Shown: positions 31,935-43,628 of the stretch, one piece after another
Layout of the letters: every line of letters starts with the position of its first letter
How positions within the stretch are numbered: position 1 is the stretch's first letter
NCBI GenBank assembly: GCA_021234155.1
Contig: JAJEKV010000087.1
Location: 310,001-374,000, forward strand
Length of the DNA: 64,000 bases
Direction of reading: 5' to 3'
Source of the DNA: Isoetes taiwanensis
Lineage: Eukaryota > Streptophyta > Lycopodiopsida > Isoetales > Isoetaceae
Position numbers and translations under genes: made by a program
The notes under the pieces: model-generated
What the model was told of the DNA's origin: nothing
Seen by the model: the letters and a program-made list of their open reading frames with translations, nothing else
Databases searched by the model: none

Positions 31935-34582
31935 CTAGTAATAGTGCCCAGCGTTGCTGGGCATAAGTTGGGAGCCTAAACATGTTCTGGTCGCAATGAG
32001 AAATACGTGCAGTAATAATTCAACTATTTTAACCTAACTTTTTATTTGAACAAATGTTTTTCAAAGGTTTAACAATGTTTGAAAGGAACCTAGCTCCTTG
32101 ATGTTAGATAGTGTTGCATCAGTATCTCTGAGAGCTTTGAGTAGAACAACCTTGTGCTTGTCCATAACAATTCTGAGATCTGCTATTTTTTTCTAAAGGT
32201 CTTGTTGCTTGATGTTCTTAACTGCTACTATGTTCCCAAGTTCCATTAGCATTTACAACAAAAAGGAAAAGATGTGTGTTCTCGTGACTTTCCTTTTTTT
32301 TTTTTGTTGCACATAGTGTTTACATTTGGGGCGTCAAATATGCAATGCAATAAGTGTTTGATATCTCTAGCACTAACATTGTGAAGGTAACATTGCCAAA
32401 TATGCAATGCACTAAGTGTTTGGTATCTCTAGCACTAACATTGTAAACGTAACATTGTCAATTTATAAGTTGTCGATGGTATTGTGAGAGTGATGTAGTG
32501 CATGATTCCTTGTGCATGGTTTTTCCAACTGTCATAAGTTCCTACTAACGTTGTGTGTCTTTCAAAGTTTAATATGTATTGCAGATGACGACATGATTTG
32601 ACGTTGTGATTGCAACATTCCACACAAAATAAGGGCAGCATTATACCAAGTGCCCTCCTTACTCCATAAAACCATCTTAAATTATAATTAAATTATTATT
32701 TACTATTGTGCTTCTGATGAAGTCGAACTTGGCAAGTCACTCATGAACAGAGAGCCAGCCTGTGGTATAATTCTTAAAAGGGGTAACAGATTCTTGGATG
32801 GCAGAATGAGATAAATTATGCATGAGATTTATAGCTGGTAGTCACATACCCAATAGGTCTAGAATTGCAATTACTTAACTGCCAGTTAGAGGCTCTGCTA
32901 GAACAGATACAGAATTTCCAAAATAGACAAAAGGAGGCATTGCAGAAGGAGGCATTGCAGAAATAGTCCTAAGATCCCTAATTGATGGAAGAAGAAGAGT
33001 TTGGTCCTAATGTGGTCCCTCTACCACAAACATCTATACCATATGATTTAAGTTTCCAAGCCTGTATTATGTCTCTGCATAGGCGATCCTTCGCTGCTCT
33101 ATTCCTGAATTTCCATCAAATTGACCAATTAGAGAATTATTTCCATATTGCGAAGTACTCTTCATAATTTGGCTCTACACGTCATTGCTATTAGTTCCAT
33201 TTGGCCCTCCATACTATTTGGCTTGGAACTGTTTGCATCATAGAATCAAGCTGCAGATAGTAACATAATAATGTTAGCCTTGTGCATTCGCCAACATTTC
33301 ATTGCACTGGATGGACCTGGTTTACCAATATTTCATTGCACTGGATGGACCTGGTTTTTGAAATGCATTGATAGTCATAAGTTTTATGATTCAACATTGA
33401 TAACGTAGAGAAAATATCAAGGCTCAGAATAATATGGCTGGTTTGCCACCTATAATGAGCTTAGTTTTCATCACAATTCATTGACATAAGTTGATTTTTC
33501 ATGATAAAATAATGGTCTTACCAGCTCAAGCACTTTCTTTGATGCCCCAAAATTTGCAAGCTTGATATGCCCCAGATTATCCACTACCCTGAGATTTAAC
33601 AAAGCCAGCATCCAACATAGACAATCCATAAAATACAGTGCTGTCTAGTGACCTTGATAAGGTAGTTTGCACCTGGAACAGAACTATTAATATTACTTAC
33701 TACAGATTACTTGCCCAACTATTAATATTACTTGCCTCCTTAGGAAAGCTGGTCAAATAAAATAAAAGCACATCCATAAGAACCTGTGCATCGTCGAGAG
33801 CCGAGCCAAAGCCCAGTATTGGAAGCACTTAAACTTCTTGAAAATGCATGGTCACCACCAGCTCCACAGTTGCGAGGGCTGGTCTCTGGCGTGCTCCCTG
33901 AAGATGTTGCACACTGCTCTGGAACTGGAGAGAGATGTTGCAGTAGAAGAACTTGGTGACTCCACCTCTGATTCTGCTACCGAGCTAGCAACATCTGAGC
34001 AGGTTGGAACACCTCCTGACTGAGTTGTACCTCGAGATGCCTTGGCTGTAAACATGTGCTTTATTCCTTAGTGTTTTAAACCTTATACTTCTGTCACATG
34101 TCACAATATGAATTTTCCATTGGAAATTCACCTGATGCAGACATATATAGCAGGATAATAGAATCCAGCGGAAGCTCTTCACAAGCAGTAGCTAAGACCT
34201 GTGAATGGAAAATATATAATCCCCCTCTGCTCTCCGCCATAGCCAACCCTTTCGGAGCTCTCTGGCATTCTACTTTGCGGCGCTGGCGAAATGGTAAGCA
34301 AAATCGGGTCCCAGCTTCAATCCGAGCACAGATTAGCCTGGAATCAGTGAAGTCGGGGATATAAAGCCTGCTAGCAACATCCAAGAATGGTCGGGGCCGA
34401 GAAGAGTTTAGGATTGCAAGCTTTATTTTCGTTTGTTCTGTTTTCTTCAGCAGGGAGTTCTATTGCGGGCAAGCCCTAAAAATCGCCCTAAAAATCCTGA
34501 CCGTCGAAATTACTAAGATGGATCTCAGCCATCCAATCTAGGGCTGGATCCAAGAATTACAGCAAAACATTATAATATAAGA
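31935..34582 (-). mobile_element. Helitron (non-autonomous), in Copia-B copy 1
   Basis: A 2648-bp insertion between A (31934) and T (34583), with no target duplication. On the minus strand it starts TCTTATATTATAATGTTTTG and ends with the hairpin GCCCAG-CAACG-CTGGGC, then ACTATTACTAG. Removing it restores the sequence seen in the other Copia-B copies (GGGTACA joined to TCCTAATTC). No Rep/helicase protein is encoded. Short frames at 33838-34023 and 34094-34384 may be pieces of captured genes but are not recognisable. Confidence 0.93.
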
Positions 34583-35689
34583 TCCTAATTCATTCAATAA
34601 TCTTGTCAACCACACTCATTCTTTGGCAACTAGAGAGGATGCAGCGTATTCTGCTTCAGCTGAACTCATTGCCACTGCTGCTTGCTTTTTGCGTCTCCAG
34701 GTTATCACACCTCCTCCTAACCAGAAGTTGATTTTCTAGTGTACAGATCTCCTCCCCAATCTACATCACTATAACACATCAGAGTTAGATTTTCTGAGTA
34801 AAAGCATATTCCATGAGTTTGAGTCCCCTTTAGATATTTAAGAACTCGTTTAGCTGCCTCCCAATGTTCTTTAGTAGCATCATGATTTCTCCTGCTCAAA
34901 ATGTTGACTGCATAGGCTATGTCAGGGCGAGTACTGTTTGCCAGAAATAATAGGCACCCCACCAAGGCTCTGTAAGGTACATTTTGCATTTCAATAACCT
35001 CATCATTTGTAACATCATGTACTTCTGTCAGTCTATGTCCAGCTACTATAGGAATCTTTGATGGTTTGGCTTCAGTTAGCTTGAACCTTTTCAGCATATT
35101 TTCTACATGTGTACTTTGATGCAACTTTAACCATTTCAACTTTCTGTTTCTAACAACCTCAATCCCAAGAAACTTCTTGAGTTCACCTAGGTCTGACATT
35201 TGAAACCTAGATTTTAAAATACCTTTGCATATGTTCAGAATTTTCAAAGAGCTTGCAACCATAATACAATCATCTACATAGAGTGCAATAATGCAATATT
35301 CTCCATTTTGCTCAAATCTATAAAGATTCCCATCATTTTGCAATTTTTCAAAGCCTTGTTCTTGTAAAAAATAATTTATACATAAATACCATTCTCTTGG
35401 TGACTGTTTCAATCCATATACAGCCTTGTTTAGCTTCCAGACCATATCCTTACCATGTGAATATCCTGGAGCCTGTTTCATATAAGCCTCCTCCTCCAGA
35501 GTAGCATTTAAAAATGCAGTTTTTACATCCATGTGGTGTAGCAGCTAGAAAAACTCTAATGCTTGTAAGTTTGACTATAGGAAAGTAGATTTCATCATAA
35601 TCTCTTCCTTTTTTTCGTGTGTATCCTTGAGCAACCAATCTTACTTTAAACTTCTTACTTCCATTAGGGTTTAATTTAACTTTATACAA
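34583..35689 (-). pseudogene. Copia-B copy 1 reverse transcriptase and RNase H
   Basis: Frames 35450-35689 and 34717-35532 give RT with LVAQGYTRKKGRDYDE, MDVKTAFLNATLEEEAYMKQ, LYGLKQSPREWYLCI-like and the catalytic LYVDDCIMVA. RNase H then reads SDVDWGGDLYTRKSTSG. The remaining RNase H part (AVAMSSAEAEYAAS) lies at 34590-34716, and the end is beyond the Helitron. The frame is shifted near 35530, where about 50 bases present in copy 3 are missing. Confidence 0.9.
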
Positions 35690-37170
35690 CCATTTACTTC
35701 CAGTTTACCATCAGCCTTAATTAGCTCATATGTTTTGGTCTCTTCAAAAGATTTAAGCTCATCATTCATGGCAGCTATCCACTTATCCTTGTCATGACTT
35801 TGTTGAGCTTCCTCAAAACTTTGAGGAATAATTTCATCCTCCAGAATAGCCATAATTTGTTCTTGCTCAAAGGTGACACCTCTTCTACTTCTCCCTAATT
35901 CATTTCTGCCATACAGTTTTCCTTCTTCTAACTTTGCTTCCTCTACTAATCTTTCTGCCTGAGTCTTTCTTTTTTTCTTCTCTATATGATGACCAGCTAA
36001 TCCTTGTTGTTCTTGTTCCTCAGCTTGCATCTTGATCATTTCTGGAACCTCAGTTTCTGCTGACCTTGAGTTAAGATTTTCTTCTTCATTATCATCTGCA
36101 TCATCTATTTCAAACTTAGGTTGCATCTCTGGTTTTGTTATGACTGTTTTGACTCCCTTTTTATACCTGTCCTTGTATAGTATGCCCTCATTGAACAAAA
36201 CATCTCTGCTGATTATGACAGATTTAGTTTCAGGAACATATACTCTATATCCTTTGGATTGCTCATCATACCCTACAAGAAATCCTTCTTCAGCCTTGTT
36301 ATCTAGCTTCTTCCTTAACTCAGCTGGTACATGAGCATACATCAAGCAACCAAAGGCTTTTAGTTTTTCATAGTTTATCCTTTTATTTGGACTTCATAGA
36401 GCATCTGGAATATTACCCTTTAGACTAGCTGATGGCAACATGTTTTGTATTAAAACTGCAGTTTGTAATGCTTCTTCCGAAAATTTATTAGGCAGACCAC
36501 TTCCCTTTATCATGGCTCTAACTGCATCCATTATAGTTCTATTCTTTCTCTCAGAGACCCCGTTCTGCTGAGGAGAATATCTGCAGGTTAACTGCCTTTT
36601 AATTCCATGGGCTATACAAAAATATTTAAATTGCTTAGCAAGGTATTCACCTCCTCTATCAAACCTAATTCATTTCAGTTTGAGACTGGTTTCTCTTTCC
36701 ATCTCTGCCACATATTGTTTAAATGCACTCAATGCTTGAGATTTCCTTGCTAAACAGTATGTCTTGCACTTCCTGCTATAGTCATCTGTGAATGTTATAA
36801 AGTACCTTTTATTGGTTCTAATTTGCACATTTAAAGGACCACATAAGTCAGAATGCACTAACTCTAGAACTTGCTGTGCTCTAGACTTACTTTTAGGAAA
36901 TGGCAGCCTGTTTAATTTTCCCAAAGCACATCCTTCATAAATAACTTCATTTGTCTTGTTGTCATGATAGTTTATGTGGCCTTGCTTCAATAAATATTTT
37001 AAATTTTTGTAATTTGTATGTGCCAGTCTTCTGTGCCATAGATCAACACTGTCTTCTTGTATTGCATTTATACTATGATGCATCACATTGTCCATTTCAA
37101 ATAGATTTCCAACCCTTTTAGCAAAAAACTTTAATGAAATCCAGGTACACATTACATTTGTCTCCTTCAA
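35671..37170 (-). pseudogene. Copia-B copy 1 integrase
   Basis: The part at 36670-37170 has LWHRRLAHTNYKNLKYLL (GAG-pre-integrase, HHCC) and LVHSDLCGPLNV with FTDDYSRK. It ends at TGA 36670-36672. The same frame resumes IRFDRGGEYL, runs through a NGVSERKNRT-like motif, and meets a second TGA at 36394-36396 before SPNKRINYEKLKAFG. The segment 35671-36345 is the integrase C-terminal region and the acidic linker to RT. Both TGA codons occur at the same place in copies 2 and 3. Confidence 0.9.
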
Positions 37171-38451
37171 ATACTACTCGATAACCCAAATCACATAACT
37201 GACTGACAGAGATTAATTTTTTTATTATTGCTGGTATATACAGAACGTCTTCTATGTTCACAACATTTCCCTTGAGATCTTCTAGCTGTAATAGACCCCT
37301 CACCCCTTGAAGAGCTCCATTCCCTACTTGAATTTTTCTAGAGCTTGTAGTTGATATATTTTTCAGAAACTCAGTAGACTGTACTACTGATCTTTCAGCT
37401 CCACTATCAACTATCAAGTGATCAGGTTTATTAGTAGCAATACTTTCATTCACAACAGCAAATTCAATATTTACCTCATCTTCGTCTTCCTCCTCAGTAA
37501 CTCCTTTGGAATTAACCTCCTTTTCTTGAGCAACATATGTTTTTTCATACCCTCGACCTCTCCCTCTTCCAAATCTGCCTCTACTTGGCTCTCCTCTTCC
37601 TCTAGATTTTCTAAAGTTCTTAGGTGTAGGACACTTTGATGCTACATGCCCTCTCCCTCCACATGTATAGCAATTAAACTCTCTCTTAAGCCTAGGGCAT
37701 TCATTTTTATAATGCCCTAGCTCATGACAGTTATAGCACACAACTTTTTCCTTCTTTTTGACAAGCAAGACTTCTGGAGTTTCCTCATTCTGACTTTGCC
37801 TTAAGATCGTTTTTTGTTCCCATTCAGTTCTTAAGGTAGTTTCAGCTTCTTCCCTAGATTTACATGAGTTTCTTATGAATAAGGCTAAGGTCTCATTGTC
37901 ACCTATAGCTCTAGATATTTGCAAGACCTGACTTCTTTCAGAAATTACAACTCCAGCACCATCCAAATCAACAATTAAGTTGTCAAATTTATTGAAGAAT
38001 TCTTTCACATCTTCATCCTCTCTTAATTTCAAACCTCTTAATTCATTTTCAAGTAAGTCTATTTGTGAGAAAGTTTTTTCCTCATAATGTTTCAATAGAA
38101 ACTTCCACATTTCTCTAGGCCCAAGAGATCTAAGCTTAAGACGAATAGATGGACTTACCTTGCATGATATGATCCCTTGAGCTTCTTTGGCCTTGACTTG
38201 CAAAGATTTTCCTCCACTAGAGCCACTAACTCCTCCTCCTGTCACACCTGCTGTGGACTGAGCCACTGTGCCAGCTGCAGACCCTGTAGAGTCTGATCTG
38301 TTTAGAATCCCTGCTTCAGCACTAATAGTCCCACTTGGATCTACCAGATCCTAGAGGTCTTCCACCTCTAGTACGTATTTAATGGCGTCCTTCCAAACCT
38401 GGAATCGTGGACCGCCCTTGTACACATCAATAGTGTTCAACAAACTTGCTG
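37118..38451 (-). pseudogene. Copia-B copy 1 gag and protease
   Basis: A 382-codon frame (37118-38266) has a UBN2-like gag, two zinc knuckles (CYNCHELGHYKNEC and CYTCGGRGHVASKC), an RGRG-rich stretch and the protease active site LIVDSGAERSVV. The true start lies about 320 bp upstream, giving SSRFAASLLNTIDVYKGGPR. It has ATA where copies 2 and 3 have ATG, and a TAG at 38351-38353 that all three copies share. Two knuckles is more than the usual one in Copia. Confidence 0.9.
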
Positions 38452-38473
38452 CAAATCTACTAGATATATTGTA

Positions 38474-38485
38474 GCTCTGATACCA
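38474..38485 (-). other. Copia-B copy 1 primer-binding site
   Basis: TGGTATCAGAGC on the coding strand, for initiator tRNA-Met, one base from the LTR. Equivalent sites lie at 47592-47603 and 57072-57083. Confidence 0.9.
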
Positions 38486-38486
38486 A

Positions 38487-39302
38487 TGATGGTTATTTAA
38501 TGACACTTGATAGAAAAACTAGATGTCTAGTAAGATTTTCCAACACCTATTTCAACAATCATTCAAATACAAAATATTGATCTAGTGAAAAGCCAAGATA
38601 TGGTCACTAATTTTCACATAGATCATTTGCACTTCCAAATTATGAGCACTTCAATTTTTTGCTCACAAGTCAAGTGTCTTGATGTATTCCAGCCTTTTAC
38701 AATTCAAATTTGTCATTCAACCATTGAATATAAGATAGCCAAAACACTGTTCATCGGGTATTGACCCGATCACTGTAGCAGGGTTGACCCCAGAAACGAA
38801 CTGCTTGAATCGGCTTATACTGGCTTCATTGAACACATCCGTCGTCCAGTGGCCCAGATATCTTCTATTTTATGTGGCTTAAACAACTCCGACGGTTATG
38901 GGATTGGATTAACTTGCCAATCTTGTTCAAAACTTTCGTTTGAAATATCCCACAGGATAAGTGAAGAAATCGAGCCTTCGTAACCATTGCCTTCATTACA
39001 ATTAAAATAATTTCTCTTTTGACCCCAAAGGTTTCAATGATTTTTCAATGACTAACAATTATCAATACTTCATGTTTCCAACATGTTCTTCATTGGTTGC
39101 ATCACTCTTAATATTAAACCACTTGAGTAGCAAGATCCCCTTCACCTTGGCTTAGATTATTGAGAACATAGATTAACCTACTGCCACTGTTTCTCATAGG
39201 TTGTCCTTGCAGTCTTATTAGCTGGCTTAAGTTCTTGTACACTTGCTCAGCAATTTATAAGATTGCGTCACATGACATGACTTATATGCTGATAATCCTT
39301 CA
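38487..39302 (-). repeat. Copia-B copy 1 full 5' LTR
   Basis: An 816-bp LTR, plus-strand TGATGGTTATTTAATG to GATAATCCTTCA. Its counterparts are 47605-48425 and 57085-62333 (split by a LINE). Confidence 0.88.
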
Positions 39303-39375
39303 AGCGATGTGAAGATAAAAAATGAGGCATTCAATGTCTTATGTGATCATGTTTGATTATATAACAGAGAAGTGT
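39303..39375 (+). pseudogene. Merlin copy 1, C-terminal part
   Basis: This stretch continues the transposase frame interrupted at 31365. After the second AGCGA it codes CEDKNEAFNVLCDHV (one extra A here; in frame at 48426). That is the expected Merlin C-terminus after YMWRKR. Bases 39376-39628 are non-coding spacer. Confidence 0.75.
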
Positions 39376-39629
39376 TGAATGGTCCTGAGGAGGCCTAGTT
39401 CTAAAATACAATTATTTCTTAGTTTTTGAGTGTCTGATCATGGTTTTCAGTGTCTTTCTTTGGTTCAGTGTGTCATTCTTTTATATTTCTGTTTCTGGTT
39501 TACTTTGTACTGCTTCATTGATAAAGAACTCTGAAAAGTTTCGTTGACAAGAAACAATAGCAGGAACAAAAAAAATCACGAACGTCGGCCTCTCACGATG
39601 CCAAAATCTGGCTTGTGTGGCATATTTGT

Positions 39630-40383
39630 CCAAATATCACTACCATGCAGCAATTGCTTGCAAGAACTGCTAGCAAAGATGAAACTGTTGCATTATGCAC
39701 CCATTTTAGCATGTTGCCTGAGCAAATAGAGTGTGAAAAGTGTGGAAAAACAATGAAGCTAAGAGAGATAATAGGGGAACGAAGGATGGAATGAAATGGA
39801 AGTGCAAAGGGAAAAGATACAATTTTCAATGTTCGCTTCGTAGAGGTACCTGGTTTTCTAGATCACATCTTACATTAGATAAAATATTATTAGTCAGATA
39901 TTGTTGGGCAATGAGTATGCTCCAAGAATTCACTATGAATGAATGCGGAATTGCAAAAGAGGCCATAGGTGGTCCAAGAAAGATTGTGGACATCCATGAG
40001 AGTAAATTTGGTAAGAGAAAATACAATAAGGAAAGAAGAGTAGAAGGATAGCGGGTTTTTGGTGGCATAGAATGGGATTCTGACAAGATGTTTAAGGTGC
40101 ATGTTCTAGATAGGACAAAAGATACTTTGGCGGATATAATTTTTTATTATATTGTTCCATGTAGTATTATTTACAACGATTGTTGGGCCGGATATGATTC
40201 AGAATGGTTATCGCAATTAGAATATGAACATTACAATGGTAATCACTCCCAGTACTTTAAAGATCCAGTTATAGGAGTGCCTACTAACATAATAGAATCA
40301 ACTTGGGGAGCAGTTAAGAGATCCAGGATACTGTTAAGGGCTTCTATGCATCATATTTTTTCGAGTACATGTGGAGAAAGCGA
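39630..40383 (+). pseudogene. Merlin transposase copy 2, N-terminal part
   Basis: Same domains and lesions as copy 1: frameshift, TAG at 40049-40051, IHES. It also has a private deletion of about 69 bp that removes the WYNFCQ block between AKEAI and IGGPRK. It ends at the AGCGA target (40379-40383), where Copia-B copy 2 begins. Confidence 0.88.
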
Positions 40384-40676
40384 TTGCCTTCATAACAATT
40401 AAAATAATTTCTCTTTTGACCCCAAAGGTTTCAATGATTTTTCAATGACTAACAATTATCAATACTTCATGTTCCCAACATGTTCTTCATTGGTTGCATC
40501 ACTCTTAACATTAAACCACTTGAGTAGCAAGATCCCCTTCACCTTGGCTTAGATTATTGAGAACATAGACTAACCTACTGCCACTGCTTCTCATAGGTTG
40601 TCCTTGCAGCAATTTATAAGTTTGCTTTCAAATATAAACCCTCACATGACATGACTTATATGCTGATAATCCTTCA
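40384..40676 (-). repeat. Copia-B copy 2 truncated 3' LTR
   Basis: Same start, end and indel pattern as 31366-31658. Confidence 0.85.
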
Positions 40677-43628
40677 CTCCTCCTTCAGCTTATAAGTCTG
40701 CATCTCTGCAACATTCATTTGCCTTCTGAATTTTGTAAACTTGATCTCTGGCAGTGCTTTGGTAAACACATCAGCTACCTGGTCATTTGTATCAATATAT
40801 TTCATGTATATGAGCTTTTTCTCTGCTAAGTCTCGTATAAAATGCATGTTTAGCTCAATGTGCTTGGTTCTATCATGATATACCGGATTCTTAACTATTG
40901 CTATACAACTCTGACTGTCAGTCCAGATTTTTGTAGGTCCTTATTGGGTACATCCTAATTCATTCAATAATCTTGTCAACCACACTAATTCTTTGGCAAC
41001 TAGAGAGGATGCAGCGTATTCTGCTTCAGCTGAACTCATTGCCACTGCTGCTTGCTTTTTGCGTCTCCAGGTTATCACACCTCCTCCTAAGTATATTGCA
41101 TAACCAGAAGTTGATTTTCTAGTGTACAGATCTCCTCCCCAATCTACATCACTATAACACATCAGAGTTAGATTTTCTGAGTCAAAGCATATTCCATGAG
41201 TTTGAGTCCCCTTTAGATATTTAAGAACTCGTTTAGCTGCCTCCCAATGTTCTTTAGTAGCATCATGATTTCTCCTGCTCAAAATGTTGACTGCAAGGCT
41301 ATGTTAGGGCGAGTACTGTTTGCCAGAAATAATAGGCACCCCACCAAGGCTCTGTAAGGTACATTTTGCATTTCAATAACCTCATCATTTGTAACATTAT
41401 GTACTTCTGTCAGTCTATGTCCAGCTACTATAGGAATCTTTGATGGTTTGGCTTCAGTTAGCTTGAACCTTTTCAGCATATTTTCTACATGTGTACTTTG
41501 ATGCAACTTTAACCATTTCAACTTTCTGTTTCTAACAACCTCAATCCCAAGATGTTCAAAATTTTCAAAGAGCTTGCAACCATAATACAATCATCTACAT
41601 AGAGTGCAATAATGCAATATTCTCCATTTTGCTCAAATCTATAAAGATTCCCATCATTTTGCAATTTTTCAAAGCCCTGTTCTTGTAAAAAATAATTTAT
41701 ACATAAATACCATTCTCTTGGTGACTGTTTCAATCCATATACAGCCCTGTTTAGCTTCCAGACCATATCCTTACCATGTGAATATCCTGGAGCCTGTTTC
41801 ATATAAGCCTCCTCCTCCAGAGTAGCATTTAAAAATGCAGTTTTTACATCCATGTGGTGTAGCTCTAAATTCATAGCATTAGCCTAGCTAGCAAAACTCT
41901 AATGCTTGTAAGTTTGACTATAGGAGAGTAGATTTCATCATAATCTCTTCCTTTTTTTCGTGTGTATCCTTGAGCAACCAATCTTGCTTTAAACTTCTTA
42001 CTTCCATCAGGGTTTAATTTAACTTTATACAACCATTTACTTCCAGTTTACCATCAGCCTTAATTAGCTCATATGTTTTGGTCTCTTCAAAAGATTTAAG
42101 CTCATCATTCATGGCAGCTATCCACTTATCCTTGTCATGACTTTGTTGAGCTTCCTCAAAACTTTGAGGAATAATTTCATCCTCCAGAATAGCCATAATT
42201 TGTTCTTGCTCAAAGGTGACACCTCTTCTACTTCTCCCTAATTCATTTCTGCCATACAGTTTTCCTTATTCTAACTTTGCTTCCTCTACTAATCTTTCTG
42301 CCTGAGTCTTTCTTTTTTTCTTCTCTATATGATGACCAGCTAATCCTTGTTGTTCTTGTTCCTCAGCTTGCATCTTGATCATTTCTGGAACCTTAGTTTC
42401 TGCTGACCTTGAGTTAAGATTTTCTTCTTCATTATCATCTGCATCATCTATTTCAAACTTAGGTTGCATCTCTGGTTTTGTTATGACTGTTTTGACTCCC
42501 TTTTTATACCTGTCCTTGTATAGTATGCCCTCATTGAACAAAACATCTCTGTTGATTATGACAGATTTAGTTTCAGGAACATATACTCTATATCCTTTGG
42601 ATTGCTCATCATACCCTACAAGAAATCCTTCTTCAGCCTTCTTATCTAGCTTCTTCCTTAACTCAGCTGGTACATGAGCATACATCAAGCAACCAAAGGC
42701 TTTTAGTTTTTCATAGTTTATCCTTTTATTTGGACTTCATAGAGCATCTGGAATATTACCCTTTAGACTAGCTGATGGCAACATATTTTGTATTAAAACT
42801 GCAGTTTGTAATGCTTCTTCTGAAAATTTATTAGGCAGACCACTTCCCTTTATCATGGCTCTAACTGCATCCATTATAGTTCTATTCTTTCTCTCAGAGA
42901 CCCCGTTCTGCTGAGGAGAATATCTGCAGGTTAACTGCCTTTTAATTTTATGGGCTATACAAAAATATTTAAATTGCTTAGCAAGGTATTCACCTCCTCT
43001 ATCAGACCTAATTCATTTCAGTTTGAGACTGGTTTCTCTTTCCATCTCTGCCACATATTGTTTAAATGCACTCAATGCTTGAGATTTCCTTGCTAAACAG
43101 TATGTCTTGCACTTCCTGCTATAGTGATCTGTGAATGTTATAAAGTACCTTTTATTGGTTCTACTTTGCACATTTAAGGGACCACATAAGTCAGAATGCA
43201 CTAACTCTAGAACTTGCTGTGCTCTAGACTTACTTTTAGGAAATGGCAGCCTGTTTAATTTTCCCAAAGCACATCCTTCACAAATAACTTCATTTGTCTT
43301 GTTGTCATGATAGTTTATGTGGCCTTGCTTCAATAAATATTTTAAATTTTTGTAATTTGTATGTGCCAGTCTTCTGTGCCATAGATCAACACTGTCTTCT
43401 TGTATTGCATTTATACTATGATGCATCACATTGTCCATTTCAAATAGATTTCCAACCCTAAAAACTTTAATTCATTATCCAGGTACACATTACATTTGTC
43501 TCCTTCAAATACTACTCGATAACCCAAATCACATAACTGACTGACAGAGATTAAATTTTTTATTATTGCTGGTATACACAGAACGTCTTCTATGTTCACA
43601 ACATTTCCCTTGAGATCTTCTAGCTGTA
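40677..43628 (-). pseudogene. Copia-B copy 2 integrase, RT and RNase H
   Basis: Integrase: 43013-43438 plus a linker frame at 42266-42688. RT: 41518-41874 and 41279-41590, with LYVDDCIMVA. RNase H: 40941-41282, with DVDWGGDLYTRKSTSG and AAVAMSSAEAEYAAS. Shared TGA codons stand at 43013-43015 and 42737-42739. Private changes: a 66-bp deletion after LGIEVV, one stop near 42263, and an indel near 41300. The RNase H is uninterrupted and serves as the reference for the Helitron-disrupted copies. Confidence 0.9.

Larger units (their letters stand above)
31366..39302 (-). mobile_element. Copia-B copy 1, inserted in Merlin
   Basis: A minus-strand Copia element. It has a full 5' LTR at 38487-39302, a tRNA-Met primer site at 38474-38485, gag to RNase H, a purine tract at 31659-31670, and a 3' LTR cut to 293 bp (31366-31658). 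AGCGA stands on both sides (31361-31365 and 39303-39307). A Helitron (31935-34582) splits its RNase H. Three stops are shared with the other copies. Confidence 0.92.
30545..39628 (+). repeat. Composite tandem unit 1 (Merlin plus Copia-B)
   Basis: The unit runs from TCCAAATATCAC to the next occurrence of that phrase. Contents in order: Merlin N-terminal part, Copia-B, Merlin C-terminal part, spacer. It is 9084 bp with the Helitron and 6436 bp without it. Upstream of 30545 the sequence differs from the start of the other units, so this is the first unit of the array. Confidence 0.88.

Noticed and set aside
36032-36334. Plus-strand 100-codon frame repeated at 42375 and 54653
   Set aside because: It is the complement of the Copia-B integrase C-terminal region. 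Its conservation comes from the duplication of the unit.
38487-39302. Solo LTR or a second element at the right side of each Copia-B
   Set aside because: The primer-binding site directly adjoins it and gag follows, so it is the element's own 5' LTR.
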